Below, piece after piece: positions 47,863 to 58,559 of a stretch of 64,000 nt of DNA. Position 1 is the stretch's first letter. The number at the start of each line of letters is the position of its first letter. Made by a program: the position numbers and the translations under genes. Origin of the DNA: Oscheius dolichura (lineage: Eukaryota; Nematoda; Chromadorea; Rhabditida; Rhabditidae). The stretch covers positions 11,780,001 through 11,844,000 of the forward strand of contig OW051495.1 of the NCBI GenBank assembly GCA_932521035.1, read 5' to 3'. The notes under the pieces are model-generated. The model was given only the letters and a program-made list of their open reading frames with translations. It did not search any database and was not told the origin of the DNA.

Positions 47863-49042
47863 TCAAGATGGGACAGACTTTCGATTGCTCCTTGTAATAC
47901 CAGTTACTCTAGACTGTGTGATTGATAAATTAGCGGTCGGTTTGACGGCGCGCCTGTCCTTTTGAAGAAAAGCTGGGCGATAAGGAGGAATCATCATGAC
48001 CAGCGCCACCCCACTGGTTGAACTGAAAGACGCGTTGGCTGCTGTGAGAATGTGACCGAACCCTGGAATACTGTAATTTGAATCTATGTTCTCCCACCTT
48101 GCCCAAGAAACGACGCCCCGCAAATCACTGCAAGAGCGTAGATCGAAAAAGGGACAGCGATTATACAGAAAGGAGTGGCGACTTGAACCATTAGTTGAAT
48201 TAGGAACTTTCTATTCAATCTCGCTAGCTGTGGAGACATATTGGCCACGGTAGTTTCGCGTAGTGAGAATATTATCAAATAGGATATTTCGAACATACAG
48301 AAGGAAACCTATAAGATACCTATGAGAAAAAGAAGATATTACTGACCCAAAGGCAGCCAGCTATTTTAATAATTGAACTGACAGTATTGACGTCATGCAT
48401 TATGAAACCGTCGATTAGAAGCAAATACTTGCCGACGCAATCGTACTCCTATATTGTGAAAAAATTTTAAATTGAGGAATACATTACCTTTGAAGCCCTC
48501 TCAACCGCTGCCTCTGTGTCGGGAGTAGTTTGAAAATTTATGATAATATAAATTATAGTTGACAGGTAGAGAAGTGAGAGCCGTATCCAATAATGAAGAG
48601 GGGGGTGATTTAAACGGCGGATTGTTAAATAGCGGAACCAGAAGAGATGCACGATAGTAGCGATGCAGAATATTGTCCCAGCGATGCAATAAACACTCAA
48701 ATAATGAGTAGATATGTGACCACGAAAAAGGCTCATTGGATATCCGGCGATAAACGGAAGGAATAACACTGGTTTAGCGACATAGTTGTACTGAGATGTC
48801 CCCATTTTGAAGAGTACAGTAAGACAACCACTTACCGCAATATCTGATATCATTGCGACTGTTTGATGATACAACAGATACCACTTGTAGGTGCTCATAT
48901 TTTTGGGCGATCGGCATACTATACAATAAATTACGTAGGCACTGACAATTAGACCGAGGGCGAAGAAACCCTCAAAGCAGAGATTATACCAGGAAAAGGG
49001 ATCCTCTTCATAGAACCGGGAGCAAGGAGCACGCTGTGTCAT
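47863..49042 (-). CDS. Serpentine chemoreceptor, Sri/Srh-like 7TM
   Basis: Four exons: 49042-48488, about 48450-48345, about 48290-48084 and about 48068-47863. The N-terminus MTQRAPCSRFYEEDPFSWYN lacks a signal peptide, as usual for Str-superfamily receptors. Seven hydrophobic segments follow, including FEGFFALGLIVSAYVIYCIV, TYKWYLLYHQTVAMISDIAV and VATPFCIIAVPFSIYALAVI. The last exon has the conserved TM7 end SSTSGVALVMMIPPYRPAF, equivalent to the PYR motif of these receptors. A nematode chemosensory GPCR is expected; the ligand is unknown. Assignment to Sri or Srh is by pattern, not alignment. Its last exon is partly duplicated at about 49230-49390. Confidence 0.75.
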
Positions 49043-49197
49043 TTGCAGTGAATAAGTTTCATTGGTCGGCTTTTACTACCCCTATTTACAGGTGAATACG
49101 GCAATTGCAGCTGTTCTACAAATGGCTAAAAACGTTGCGGTTGTAAGCGTATCAAACATCAGCCTTGGACTTCTCTCGTGTTTCTCAAGTCTCGAAT

Positions 49198-50232
49198 TTA
49201 TTCTTTATTGAAAATCGTAGACAGCTTGTTGGGAACAGACATGCGAGCATTCCTTGTAATACCAGTTACTCTGGACTGGGTGATGGATACAGCAGGGACC
49301 GGCTTGATGGAGCGCCTGCCCTTTTGAAGAAAGGCTGGAAGATAAGCAGGAGTCATAATGACCAATACCACCCCACTGGTCGAACTGTTTTTTAACATAG
49401 TATTTCCTATTTTTTGAAAATTTATAGATTTAGTCAGTCTAGTTAATTCAGAACGATCGCGACACATAATAGCTTTTCTATAGTTCTAAAAAAATAATTA
49501 AAAAAGAAAATCAACTCACCTGAGTGAAAGTTTTAGTTATTGGAAATACTTCAACCAATCTATCGACAGTATTCCAAAGACATTTCCAATGTTTTCGTTG
49601 GACATTTCCATGAAAAATAAAGAATTTACATAAGCCTCCTTGTACATTACGAGGAATTACTCCAACCGCCTGAACTAAATTTTAGATAAATTCAAAATAA
49701 CAATGACTGACCTTAACAGCTTCTCGTTGGACATAGTTGCATTTAGGATAGGCTTCGACATAATTTGTTAAATCCGCTAAATTTAATGCCTTACCCTTAC
49801 TGAAATATCATAATAAAAACGTATAGATATATACCGTTTGCCGTACTGGATTGAAAACGTTCCATTAATTACGGATTGATCATATAGTAGAACCATCCGT
49901 TTTTTAATCTGATAGCCACTTCGGCTTTCAAGATCTTTACCTTTAAAAAAATGTATAGAGTTCGCAAGAAACCTACACATTCGAGGCCAAAAGTTAGCCT
50001 TTTCACAAAACAATCGCTTCGTAATCACTTAAAAATAAAAGGCCGAATAATATTGGTGAACCATGAAGCAGAAAAGAAAAGCTCGTGAGTAGGATTTTAA
50101 TGTAATATATCACAAACCATGTTTATCTGAGTGCCAAATCATTCGAGACTTTGGAGGAGGATGGCTTGCAATATCATCGTCAGCACAAATTTCCTCTTTT
50201 GCAACTGTTGTCTTTGCAAGTCCTCGTTTCAT
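49198..50232 (-). CDS. Unknown protein apparently fused to a receptor 3' exon
   Basis: Exons from ATG 50232 (after TTTTCAGTC, a likely trans-splice site) to stop 49198, phases consistent: 50232-50118, then about 50038-49978, 49942-49834, 49801-49711, 49672-49522 and 49480-49198. The upstream part (ALNLADLTNYVEAYPKCNYV, RNVQGGLCKFFIFHGNVQRK, HWKCLWNTVDRLVEVF) belongs to no family I recognise and has no membrane segment. The last exon runs in frame from KAIMCRDRSELTRLTKSINF into TSGVVLVIMTPAYLPAF, which clearly matches the TM7/C-tail exon of the neighbouring receptor, PITQSRVTGITR-like tail included. So the gene seems chimeric, or the receptor exon lies beyond an unseen natural end. The function is unknown. 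Confidence 0.5.
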
Positions 50233-51081
50233 GACTGAAAATGTCTAATTATAAAAAAATGAAATCGAGCGTTTACGATAGAAACAAAGAAGGTGATATA
50301 GAAATTGATGCTTACTTCCTACTGTTTATCACACATTCTGACTAGCACACCGATAGATTGTTAAATATTTTGCTCATAAAAATAAAGAATAGATTGCGAT
50401 GCATGCGACAGAAAGAAAATAACAGAAGTTCCAAAATCGAAGAACTGATTTGCACGAAACTACGCCTGCTGTATAGCAACGTATTTTAGATTATTTTCCA
50501 ACGTAAGTGACCTTTTTTTCAAGGATAGCACATTTTTTGCTGATGCGAATGTAATCAGAGAAGCAGACATTATCGTCTTTCTCATCCAAAGAACACGTGA
50601 CCATCATCCAAATCATGTTTTTACAATTGTATCTTCATCGTTTCTTTCAGCGGAACATATCTCTTTTGCAGCGAAAATGAAGTACTTTGGACGATTTGAG
50701 AGATTATTATAGGAGTAAGTTCTATTCTTGTAACGTTTACGTGCTTATAATAATTACAATAACCTAGGAATACTTTACCTAACACTAATCAATGATGTTA
50801 GATGTATAAATTAATCAGTTGCATGGAAATTGCTAAAAAATTTACTAAAATCAGTTGCAAGCTTCTTGACCCCGAAAAACTTCAAGGAGCAGAACTAAAA
50901 TCAGTATTTCTACTGCTCAATAAAATAAAATGAGGCTTACAACTACATACAAAAGAAGAATCAGTATTTCTACTGCTGAAAAATGAGGCTTACAACTATA
51001 AAATACATACAAAAGAAGAAGGGCTAGTTTTGATTATTTATTTCATGCCGACGATGTTATTTCTGCTCTTGACTTGATTTT
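50233..51081. other. Intergenic; no gene recognised
   Basis: AT-rich DNA upstream of the chimeric gene and downstream of the SSP gene. Apart from the 60-bp tandem repeat at 50900-51021, nothing was identified. Confidence 0.4.
50900..51021. repeat. Two-copy tandem repeat, about 60-bp unit
   Basis: ATCAGTATTTCTACTGCT ... GAGGCTTACAACTA ... CATACAAAAGAAGAA occurs twice head to tail, with small indels between copies. Confidence 0.7.
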
Positions 51082-51452
51082 TTACTTGGGCTTCAACGTT
51101 ACAGTGAGATCTCCGCTAACGGAGTTGGCTTTGAACGAAGCCGTCGGATCGGTCTCGTCTTGCGGCACTTCAGCATACTGGATCACTAATTTTTCATCTT
51201 TACCGACTCCAATAAAGCGAAGAATTTCTATTTTTGCCGTGGCTTTTGGCTCGACAAAGCCGTAGACCGGCTTGACACGGTAGAGCTCCAAATTGGACAG
51301 TCTCACCTCAAATTTTTATTGTTATTTTTAATTTAAAAATCTAGAAATACCTTGAAAGCAGCGCGACAGTCGAAGGTAGAAGTGACGGTGACGAAGACGC
51401 TGCCGCCGGCGGTGGGAACAATCAGCTCCTTCTGATCGACCGTCAGCGCCAT
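51082..51452 (-). CDS. Single-domain MSP protein (sperm-specific family, SSP class)
   Basis: Two exons, 51452-51351 and 51306-51082, give 108 residues, the normal length of nematode SSP proteins. The whole product is one MSP-fold: MALTVDQKELIVPTAGGSVF, the strand with DCRAAFKVR, then PVYGFVEPKATAKIEILRF and LVIQYAEVPQDETDPTASFK. These match the MSP-domain positions (V-P-x-x-G-G, C-x-A-F-K-V, V-x-P-Y/K-x-x-A). SSP/MSP proteins are expressed in the male germ line, some acting in sperm cytoskeleton or signalling. Strong codon preference relative to neighbours fits high expression (inference). Confidence 0.9.
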
Positions 51453-51655
51453 TCCAAGTGAAGAAATTAATGAAAAGCGCTTCCTAATCTCCTTATTTTT
51501 ATGGTTTAATCATTTTTCTACCCTTTGGAGGGGGTGTACGTGTTTTGTGTACGCATTTTTCTGTTTTGTGCCGGGGATCAGGTGAAAAGGACAACACCTG
51601 GCCGGCTGCGAAAAGGAGAGAGAAATGATCTTCTCTTATATTTTAGGCATTCTCA

Positions 51656-53809
51656 ATGAGGCTGGCTTACATTCAACCGTATAATCTGACATTTCTCCAG
51701 CCCTGGTTCATTCTAGAAACCATATTACTCGTCCTGAATGTCTTTATCTACGTCGTCTGGCTTATTATCATGGCCAAGGCTCATCTTCATATTAATTTGA
51801 AGGTAGGTAGTCAGCAAAATATCACAACTGAAGCCCTTGATACCTTGAAAAATAATCCATAAAAATTTGAAGCCTACAGTACCCTCGGATAAAGAAACGG
51901 CGCTCCGTAAGCGCGCGCTATGATAATTTGCTTTTTTTCCATTTCCTACACATTTACACCATAATCTTCTTCATTTTTCTGGTTCCATTAGACGTGAAGA
52001 TTATTTACAAAGTGGAAAAATAACGAAAAATGGTAAAATAATGGAGAAAAATGGATCAAATTACGATCTTCTCCAATTGTTGAATGGAGCGCGCATGCGG
52101 GGATAATTTTTTACTTCCGGGACTACGGTAACCTTTTATTTTTATTCCAGATTCTGTGCACAGCTGCTATAGTTGAATATTTCCCCTGTATGGCCGCCCG
52201 ATTCATTATTCTGGCCTTCCAATCCCGTCTTCTCTCTCCTCCACTTGATTCCTCCTCCTCTTCCTTCCTAATATTCCTAACTTTTCTCCGTATGAATATG
52301 TTAATCCGCTGCATGTGTTTGTAAGTTCTTTTTTATTTTAATCAGCTCACAAATCGGTAATTACAGCCCTCTCTGGCTGTTTTTCGAGCGCCGCCTGGCC
52401 ATGCACTATATCCAGGACTATGAGAAGCATCCCCGCCTCTGGATCTCTGTCTCCATCCTCCTCCTGGCTACCGTATACGTCTGGATCAATCTCGTCTGCT
52501 TCATTTTTGGTTAGAGTCCCACCACGAAGATCTCTATCACCGTATAATATTCAGAATGGATACATTGGACCTGACTGGCCGTGGTTGCCCTCTTAATGGG
52601 ATTCGTCGGCACAATTGTAAGTAAATACCGACCACAGATAACTGCTGTGTTTATTATAGATGTTTTGCCAGCTGGAGAGGAAAGCCAAAAAGATGCAGAA
52701 AGAATTGGGAAAGGTGGGAAAGAATAGCATCGTGGACTACAGTCTGAGCCTGCGATTCCAGTTGGAGGAGAACCTCTGGTCATGTAAGGTAGGGGACGAG
52801 AGATTTTTGAGGGCTAGAAGTCTGGGAAAGCTACCGTACTCTAATGGGGAAGGTTCTTCCAGAGCTGGGTTGTTTAATTGGAGCCTGTAAAATATTATTT
52901 TCTAGGAAAAAGGTAGATTCGACGGGGGACGGCTGCCAAAGTCGGGGTCTAGGTCCCCTGCCGGGCCACGGGGCTGCCTCCTCGGAATTCTTACGGTAGA
53001 AATCAGGAGCAGACTCCATACATGGTAGTCCGATCCCCTGAACCTGTAAAGTCTCGGCAAGGCGAAGCTATAAAGACATCACAGTTTTGTAACTGTTTTG
53101 AATAAAGATGCCCGTACTGCCGAGACTTTACGGGTGTAGGGGATCGGGCTAGGGGGTACCGAGCTGGAGGAGACGGGGAGACGGCCATCCTCCTGAAGAC
53201 CAAGCCGGTTGGAGAAATGTCTGGCTTCCCGTATCCCCTGATCTTCTTCCTAAGGGTATCGAACAGGGCTACGGGTTAGTCTCGTCCATTTTAGCAAGAA
53301 AACTTCCACCTGTCATACTGTAAGCGTCCGTAGGGCCCATTCTCCAGAAATGAGTCTTACTGGCCATGGCCAGGGTTGACTGTATTCTCCTCCCACTGCC
53401 TCCTTTTCAGCTGATCCGAAATTCCATTTACCTCTTCGTAATTGTCAATTCCCTCGGATCTTTGGCCTTCGCCCTGGCCAATTTAGAACTCACCCAACAG
53501 ATCCTCTCCTCTGAGACCTGCCAGCTCCTAGATTGTCTCTTCAATATCTGCATAGCCATGTGAGTTCTATTCTCCTCATTTCAACTGAAAACAATCTTCA
53601 GAAATGGTCCGATACTTGCTCTGGGAACAGTCTTATACAACGATTATCTTATAAAATTGATAAAGACGATATTCTTCGGGATTGACAAATTGCAAGAACC
53701 GGATGCAGGGGAAGTCTACTTTGAGGAGCTGCAGAAGCAGTGGAATTTCAAGGAACTCGGGCAGGAGAGGGCGACTGGGACGAGGAAAGCTGCTATTGTT
53801 CCTTTGTAA
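51656..53809 (+). pseudogene. sre-family chemoreceptor, interrupted by an in-frame TGA
   Basis: Seven exons: 51656-51802, 52151-52320, 52367-52509, 52555-52620, 52660-52788, 53411-53559 and 53602-53809. Hallmarks of Sre receptors are FFERRLAMHYIQDYEKHPRL, VDYSLSLRFQLEENLW and the C-tail GEVYFEELQKQW. Membrane segments are otherwise intact and all junction phases agree. In exon 4 the frame required by both neighbours reads EWIHWT then TGA (52572-52574) then LAVVALLMG; no alternative acceptor was found that avoids it. The equivalent segment of the paralogue at 56408 is DLIHWIILIIVTVVQSA. Either this is a recent pseudogene, a population null allele, or a base error. Long introns hold palindromic repeat copy 3. 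AATAAA lies at 53845-53850. Confidence 0.7.
53032..53145. repeat. Short palindromic repeat (CCCGTA...CGGCA family), copy 3
   Basis: Arms of about 28 bp: left 53032-53059 (GATCCCCTGAACCTGTAAAG...) and right 53118-53145, the reverse complement with few mismatches; 58-bp spacer. It lies in the 620-bp intron of the broken sre gene. Confidence 0.75.
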
Positions 53810-55358
53810 TGGAATTTTTAGATTATTTTGATTAAAAATACGGTAATAAATCTTGTGTACTGTTCGATTTCTTAGAAGACTCGGCTGGAAGAGGGGCAGG
53901 AATGCTCCCAGGGGGTTCCGAGAGCGAGACACCGGGTCCAGTAGGGTTGGCATCAAAAACTAACCCTTTTCCCTCCTCCACTGGTTATCAATAGCTTGCC
54001 AACAGTCTCTAGAATGTAATAAAACTGAAAAATCTGATTAGAACAGGCCACTGGCTTTGGAAGGCCCCAATCCCGCGTCGCCTCATCGCCGCTCCGGTTG
54101 AACCCCGACTGCCGCCAAAAAATTTCCGTACCGGGAAGAAGGAGCCCCTAAATTAAAAACAAACTACAAACTCTTATCCAGAATACCCTTGAAAGTGAAG
54201 TAAACACAAAGAAATATCTAGAAACTCTTTTTCCTTTTTGGGAAGAAGAAAACCGAAGGAGAAGAGGAGGAGACAGGTGGCTTCTCGCCTCGCCCTTATT
54301 ATACTTTCCAAGTCCGCTTAAAACCAATAAAAAGGCGGTACGTTGTCCTCTCCCCGTTCTTTGAAATGTTCTTGTTCAGTTAATAAGAAAAACGGAGAAC
54401 TGAGGAAAACAGGTCCCTCCCCGGTGGCTATTGACCATTAGTCGTCATCATCATTAGGTGTTTATTAGCCACCCGGGGGTCCAAACACGTGTACTTCTTG
54501 GTCCCTTTCTCTCCCGTTTTTCATTCTTCCAGATCATAATTTCTTGTTTTCTGAACTTTTAGAAATATGCGAAAGAAACACAAAGAAGGGAATCTTCTTC
54601 CACTTGACTAGGCGGGCCATCACGACCAGAGGGGGCGCCTCGCCTCGTCTTCATCCCCCCTTCAATGACCACTAATTAATAGGCGTCAAAATGATCTTTA
54701 GCTCTTTTATCACTCAAAAAAAACTAGAAAACCTAATCATTTTTCCTTATTTCCTCCAAAAACGACCTTTTCTATCCTTTGTTTTCTCTGAATAACCCGC
54801 CAACTCTCCTCTTCTCCTCCACCACCACCTGCCGGTTGACGATGTCTCAGTGGTTCCACCTGCCACCGGCATGGAATAATCTAATATATCATTTTATATT
54901 TTATCATGTGAAGTACAACAATATCATTGACTTTCACCCTGAAGAGATTTTATTGACTCCATTGACCCCAAGTTTTCCTTCAAAAAGACAGCCCTGCCGG
55001 AAAGGAGGATTACTGTAGACAGGTTAACTCTTCAGTCTTCCTTTTTTCCAGAATTAGAACTTTGACCATTTTTAAGCTGAACGTTGGGAAGACATATCCG
55101 TGCAGGACCCGAAGGGGGGGGGGGGGGTGGGGGCAGAATTACGGTATACCCATTAATACTAGCTGAACATGGGTTAAAACAATCTGTTCAGGACCCAAGT
55201 TGAAACTCCTTTGCCCAGTACTGTTCCAATTGGGTCTACAGTATTCCTAGCTGAAAATTACTCTAATTTATGTTCTAAAAGTCGTTCCAAGACCAATATT
55301 GGCTTTCTAGATCTCTGTTCTAGCGACTCCTTCCCCTTTATTCTCTTCCTATTTTCAG
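53810..55358. other. Intergenic between sre paralogues, with a poly-G run
   Basis: No gene was recognised. A run of 14 G (55114-55127) followed by T and five more G lies upstream of the second sre gene; such monotonic G tracts are known unstable sites in Caenorhabditis lacking the DOG-1 helicase. The stretch near 54780 has unspliced open frames only. Confidence 0.45.
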
Positions 55359-57516
55359 ATGCGACTAGAATATTACCAGCCGGTCGATTCGCCGCTCCTC
55401 TACACTCTTCTAAAAATAGAAATCAGCCTGATGTCCATAAATGCCGCTATCTATATGGTCATATTCTACGTAATCCTCCGAACCCCCTTCCACCGTAACC
55501 TCCAGATTCTCTTCCTCCTGGTTGTTATCTATTTCTACTGTCAGATGGCTGCTCGAAGTGTCACTATAGCCACTATTATTGGACTGATTTATGTGGATCC
55601 ACAGCATCCAGAAGAGAATTACATCGTCGTAGGAGCCAGCTTCGTCAGGATGTTCTTCTTTGCCGTCGTCTCTTTCGCGTAGGTTTTCCTTCACTTTCTG
55701 GGGAAGAGGAGGGTTTCAAAGGACAGAATAGGGAGTATTGCCTGGCAAGGGGAAGGGAAGTTTCTTTGATCACAGCTCTTTTACTTCTTGGTTAGGGGCT
55801 GGACAGGATTGACACTGATTCCTTACCCCCGGCAGACCTCTCTTCTCCGAAAACATTGGATATCCTAGAGCACCTTAGGGCAAAGTATGAGAATTCCAAA
55901 TCCACTGCGAAGAACACACTTGACGTTTCGTACACCACCCTTTAAAATAGATAAAAAAAACGTCTTCTTCTCGATTCTAGGAAGCCCCAAGCGGAACAAT
56001 TTAATAAGCGTGAAATCATTGCAAAGAATGGAAAAAAAACCGGAGGGCGATATAGGCTGAAAAATAACCAATTTTGAGAGAATAAAGGGGGGAATGATGG
56101 AGATCAAAGTCTCGAGCTTCTTCGGACTGCTCCTTGTTAGGGTGGTGTTGCTACAGTGCTTACAGTACCTCTAGGGCTCTTATAAAGACCGGTTGAGAAT
56201 GAACCAAGAATTTGTTCCTTTTCAGAGCCTCCTCCTTCTATTTCGAGCGCCGAGTGGCTACCATCTTCCTGGAGGACTACGAGGTCAAACAACGACTCTA
56301 TTTCTCCTTCCTGATCGCCCTCTGGATGACGGCCGGCTCTTTTCTAGCTGCCTACGTTGTCATCTACGGTACCTCCTCTCATTCTTCTTCCAATCCCTCC
56401 TTTTCAGATTTAATCCATTGGATAATATTGATAATTGTCACCGTTGTCCAGTCCGCCTGGATAGCTTACCGTTTCTGGTGCCTGGAAAATTATAACAATA
56501 AATTCTTGAAGAATTTGAACCGCGGCCGGACGCAGGGCCGATACAGCTTGAGTATAAGGTATCAACTGGTGGAAAACTTGAGAGTCATGAAGGTGAACCC
56601 CTCTTTTCCCTGCGTAGAACGTAGAATACTCAGCTGGTCTTTAAATGGCTGAAATTTCAATTTCAGCTAATGAAATACACGTTTATAATGATCATCGCTG
56701 TCAACCTCTCCAGTTGTGGAGTCTACTTCGCCGCCAATTTGGACTCCGTCCGCCATGGGGATCCCCTCGTCTGGCAGACTCTCGACACTGTTTTTAATAT
56801 TATTGTTAATATGTAAGTCGATGGGAATGGTGAAAAAGAGAGGGATTCGAAATTTAGAGACGGCTACTTTGTCCCATTGACTGTTCTGGCGGTGGACAAC
56901 ACATACAAGAAGCTATTAAAGGAGATGAAAGCACTGTGTGAGTTTACTTCCTGGGTTTTGGGTTACTGTAAGAAACGGGGCCATAATTGCGTCCTGGTCT
57001 TCCTCATCCCAGCTTACTTGATACCTGACCGCCCTCCTCCCGGTTCACGGGATACCTAGTCATCATCCTCCCAGCTTACGGGATACCTGGCCATCCTCCT
57101 CCTACTAGAAGAATTCCACCTGGGACTCCAATGACGTTTTTGAGACATCTGATATATTGAATTTCTCCTCGAGAAGGGTGTTTCCCCTCCACGTGGGAAT
57201 AATTCAAGAGTCAACGAGGGTGAAACAGGTGCAGACAAGGACTGTGACCATGTAGAACTAGGCGGGACAGACAGGGGACAGCTGCGAATCATACAGCAAC
57301 CCTTCCCCATTTTCAGCCTGGATCGTCTTTTGGTATCATCCTCCGAGGGAAATCCTCCCCACCGACGAAGAAGCCGGCATTTATTTCAGCACCCTAAAGA
57401 TGCAGTGGGAAAATGGCAGCAATCGATCCACTTCACCGTCTCCGAGGAGTATTTTATCCCATTTTCTCAGGAAAAACCGGCCAGAGAAACAGAAATCAAC
57501 AGTGATCGTTAGATAG
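55359..57516 (+). CDS. sre-family serpentine chemoreceptor
   Basis: Six exons (55359-55678, 56226-56368, 56408-56592, 56667-56812, 56858-56937, 57317-57516) sum to 1074 nt, 357 residues, the usual Sre length. Seven hydrophobic segments; the diagnostic post-TM3 motif is YFERRVATIFLEDYEVKQRL. Also present are YSLSIRYQLVENLRVMK before TM6 and the C-tail EEAGIYFSTLKMQWENG. It is the intact paralogue of the interrupted gene 1.5 kb upstream in the same orientation, a tandem duplication typical of Sre clusters. Expected role: chemosensory GPCR in ciliated neurons; the ligand is unknown. AATAAA lies at 57532-57537. The start ATG follows an acceptor (CTATTTTCAG), consistent with a trans-spliced or non-coding first exon. 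Confidence 0.85.
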
Positions 57517-58559
57517 CAGTCTCTCCAACTAAATAAAAGAGGGGAATAAATTATTTCTTGCTCATATGATGATAGATACCTGATTTCAACTGAACCGGAG
57601 GATAGTCTTCATGTGGTTGCCGCCAACTCGTACGCCCCGAATTCAGCCGGGGTTTCTCTCGTTGTACAGCTTTCAGCTGTTTACAATTTGAAAATAAATA
57701 AAGACAAAACAATTAAATTGTTATGAACTGGTCAATGTGTCAAGACAGTCTATGGGCCGAACAAGATAATAAAAGCTCTAAAGGCTGTCAAGACAGTCTG
57801 TGGGCCGAACACATCATCAAGTGGACATAACGAGAAGAGCGCCTACCACATACACAGACTTTTTTGCTTCCGATCAACAGGTGTGAAACAAACATACAGT
57901 GATAGTTAATAAATGGCTTACTGTTTAATGCTTGTGTTCTATTTCATTCATCGATTCTTACATCGTATAGTTCTCATTCGACTAAAAGGAGGTTACAAGG
58001 CTAACCAATGAAACGTATTAGCTCCTAATCTGACTGGCCTATGCGCTGGCGGCAAATATTCAACTACTCCACTTCACTCGTCTCGTCCGGCAAGGTGGAA
58101 GCTCCTAGAAGATATTCCTTTGTAAATCTCGTCAATCAATAGCTTCTAAAAGATCAACGATACAAGAAAATGATGTTATCGGTCAAAAGGAGACCACTGG
58201 CGACGGCAAACACTAGAGACAAGAAAAGTATTGGCCGTTGTTTTGTCTTTTGCTTAACGTTCTTTTATCTACCAGAGCACAAAGCAGCAACTGAAAAAGA
58301 GGCTGAAAAAAGAAAAAGGAGCTCGTGGAAAACACACAGTATTTTAGTCCTATCCACAAAGACATCCATAAACCGAGGTCGGGTGTGGCCAGCGTTGGTT
58401 GCAATAGACAATAGTAGATAATTTATCGTAAACCACAAAAGCAGGAAGTACAGTTCATTAACACAGACAATTTTGAACTCTTTGGACCAGCAATAAATTA
58501 TCTTCTCCTTTCTCCATTAGCTGGGCTTAGTTTTCGCCGGGCGACAAGCCTGAAACTCC
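57517..58559. other. Intergenic, with a small tandem repeat
   Basis: A unit TGTCAAGACAGTCTRTGGGC is repeated twice with about 50-bp period at 57737-57811. A plus-strand open frame at 58170-58421 lacks recognisable features. No gene is called. Confidence 0.4.
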
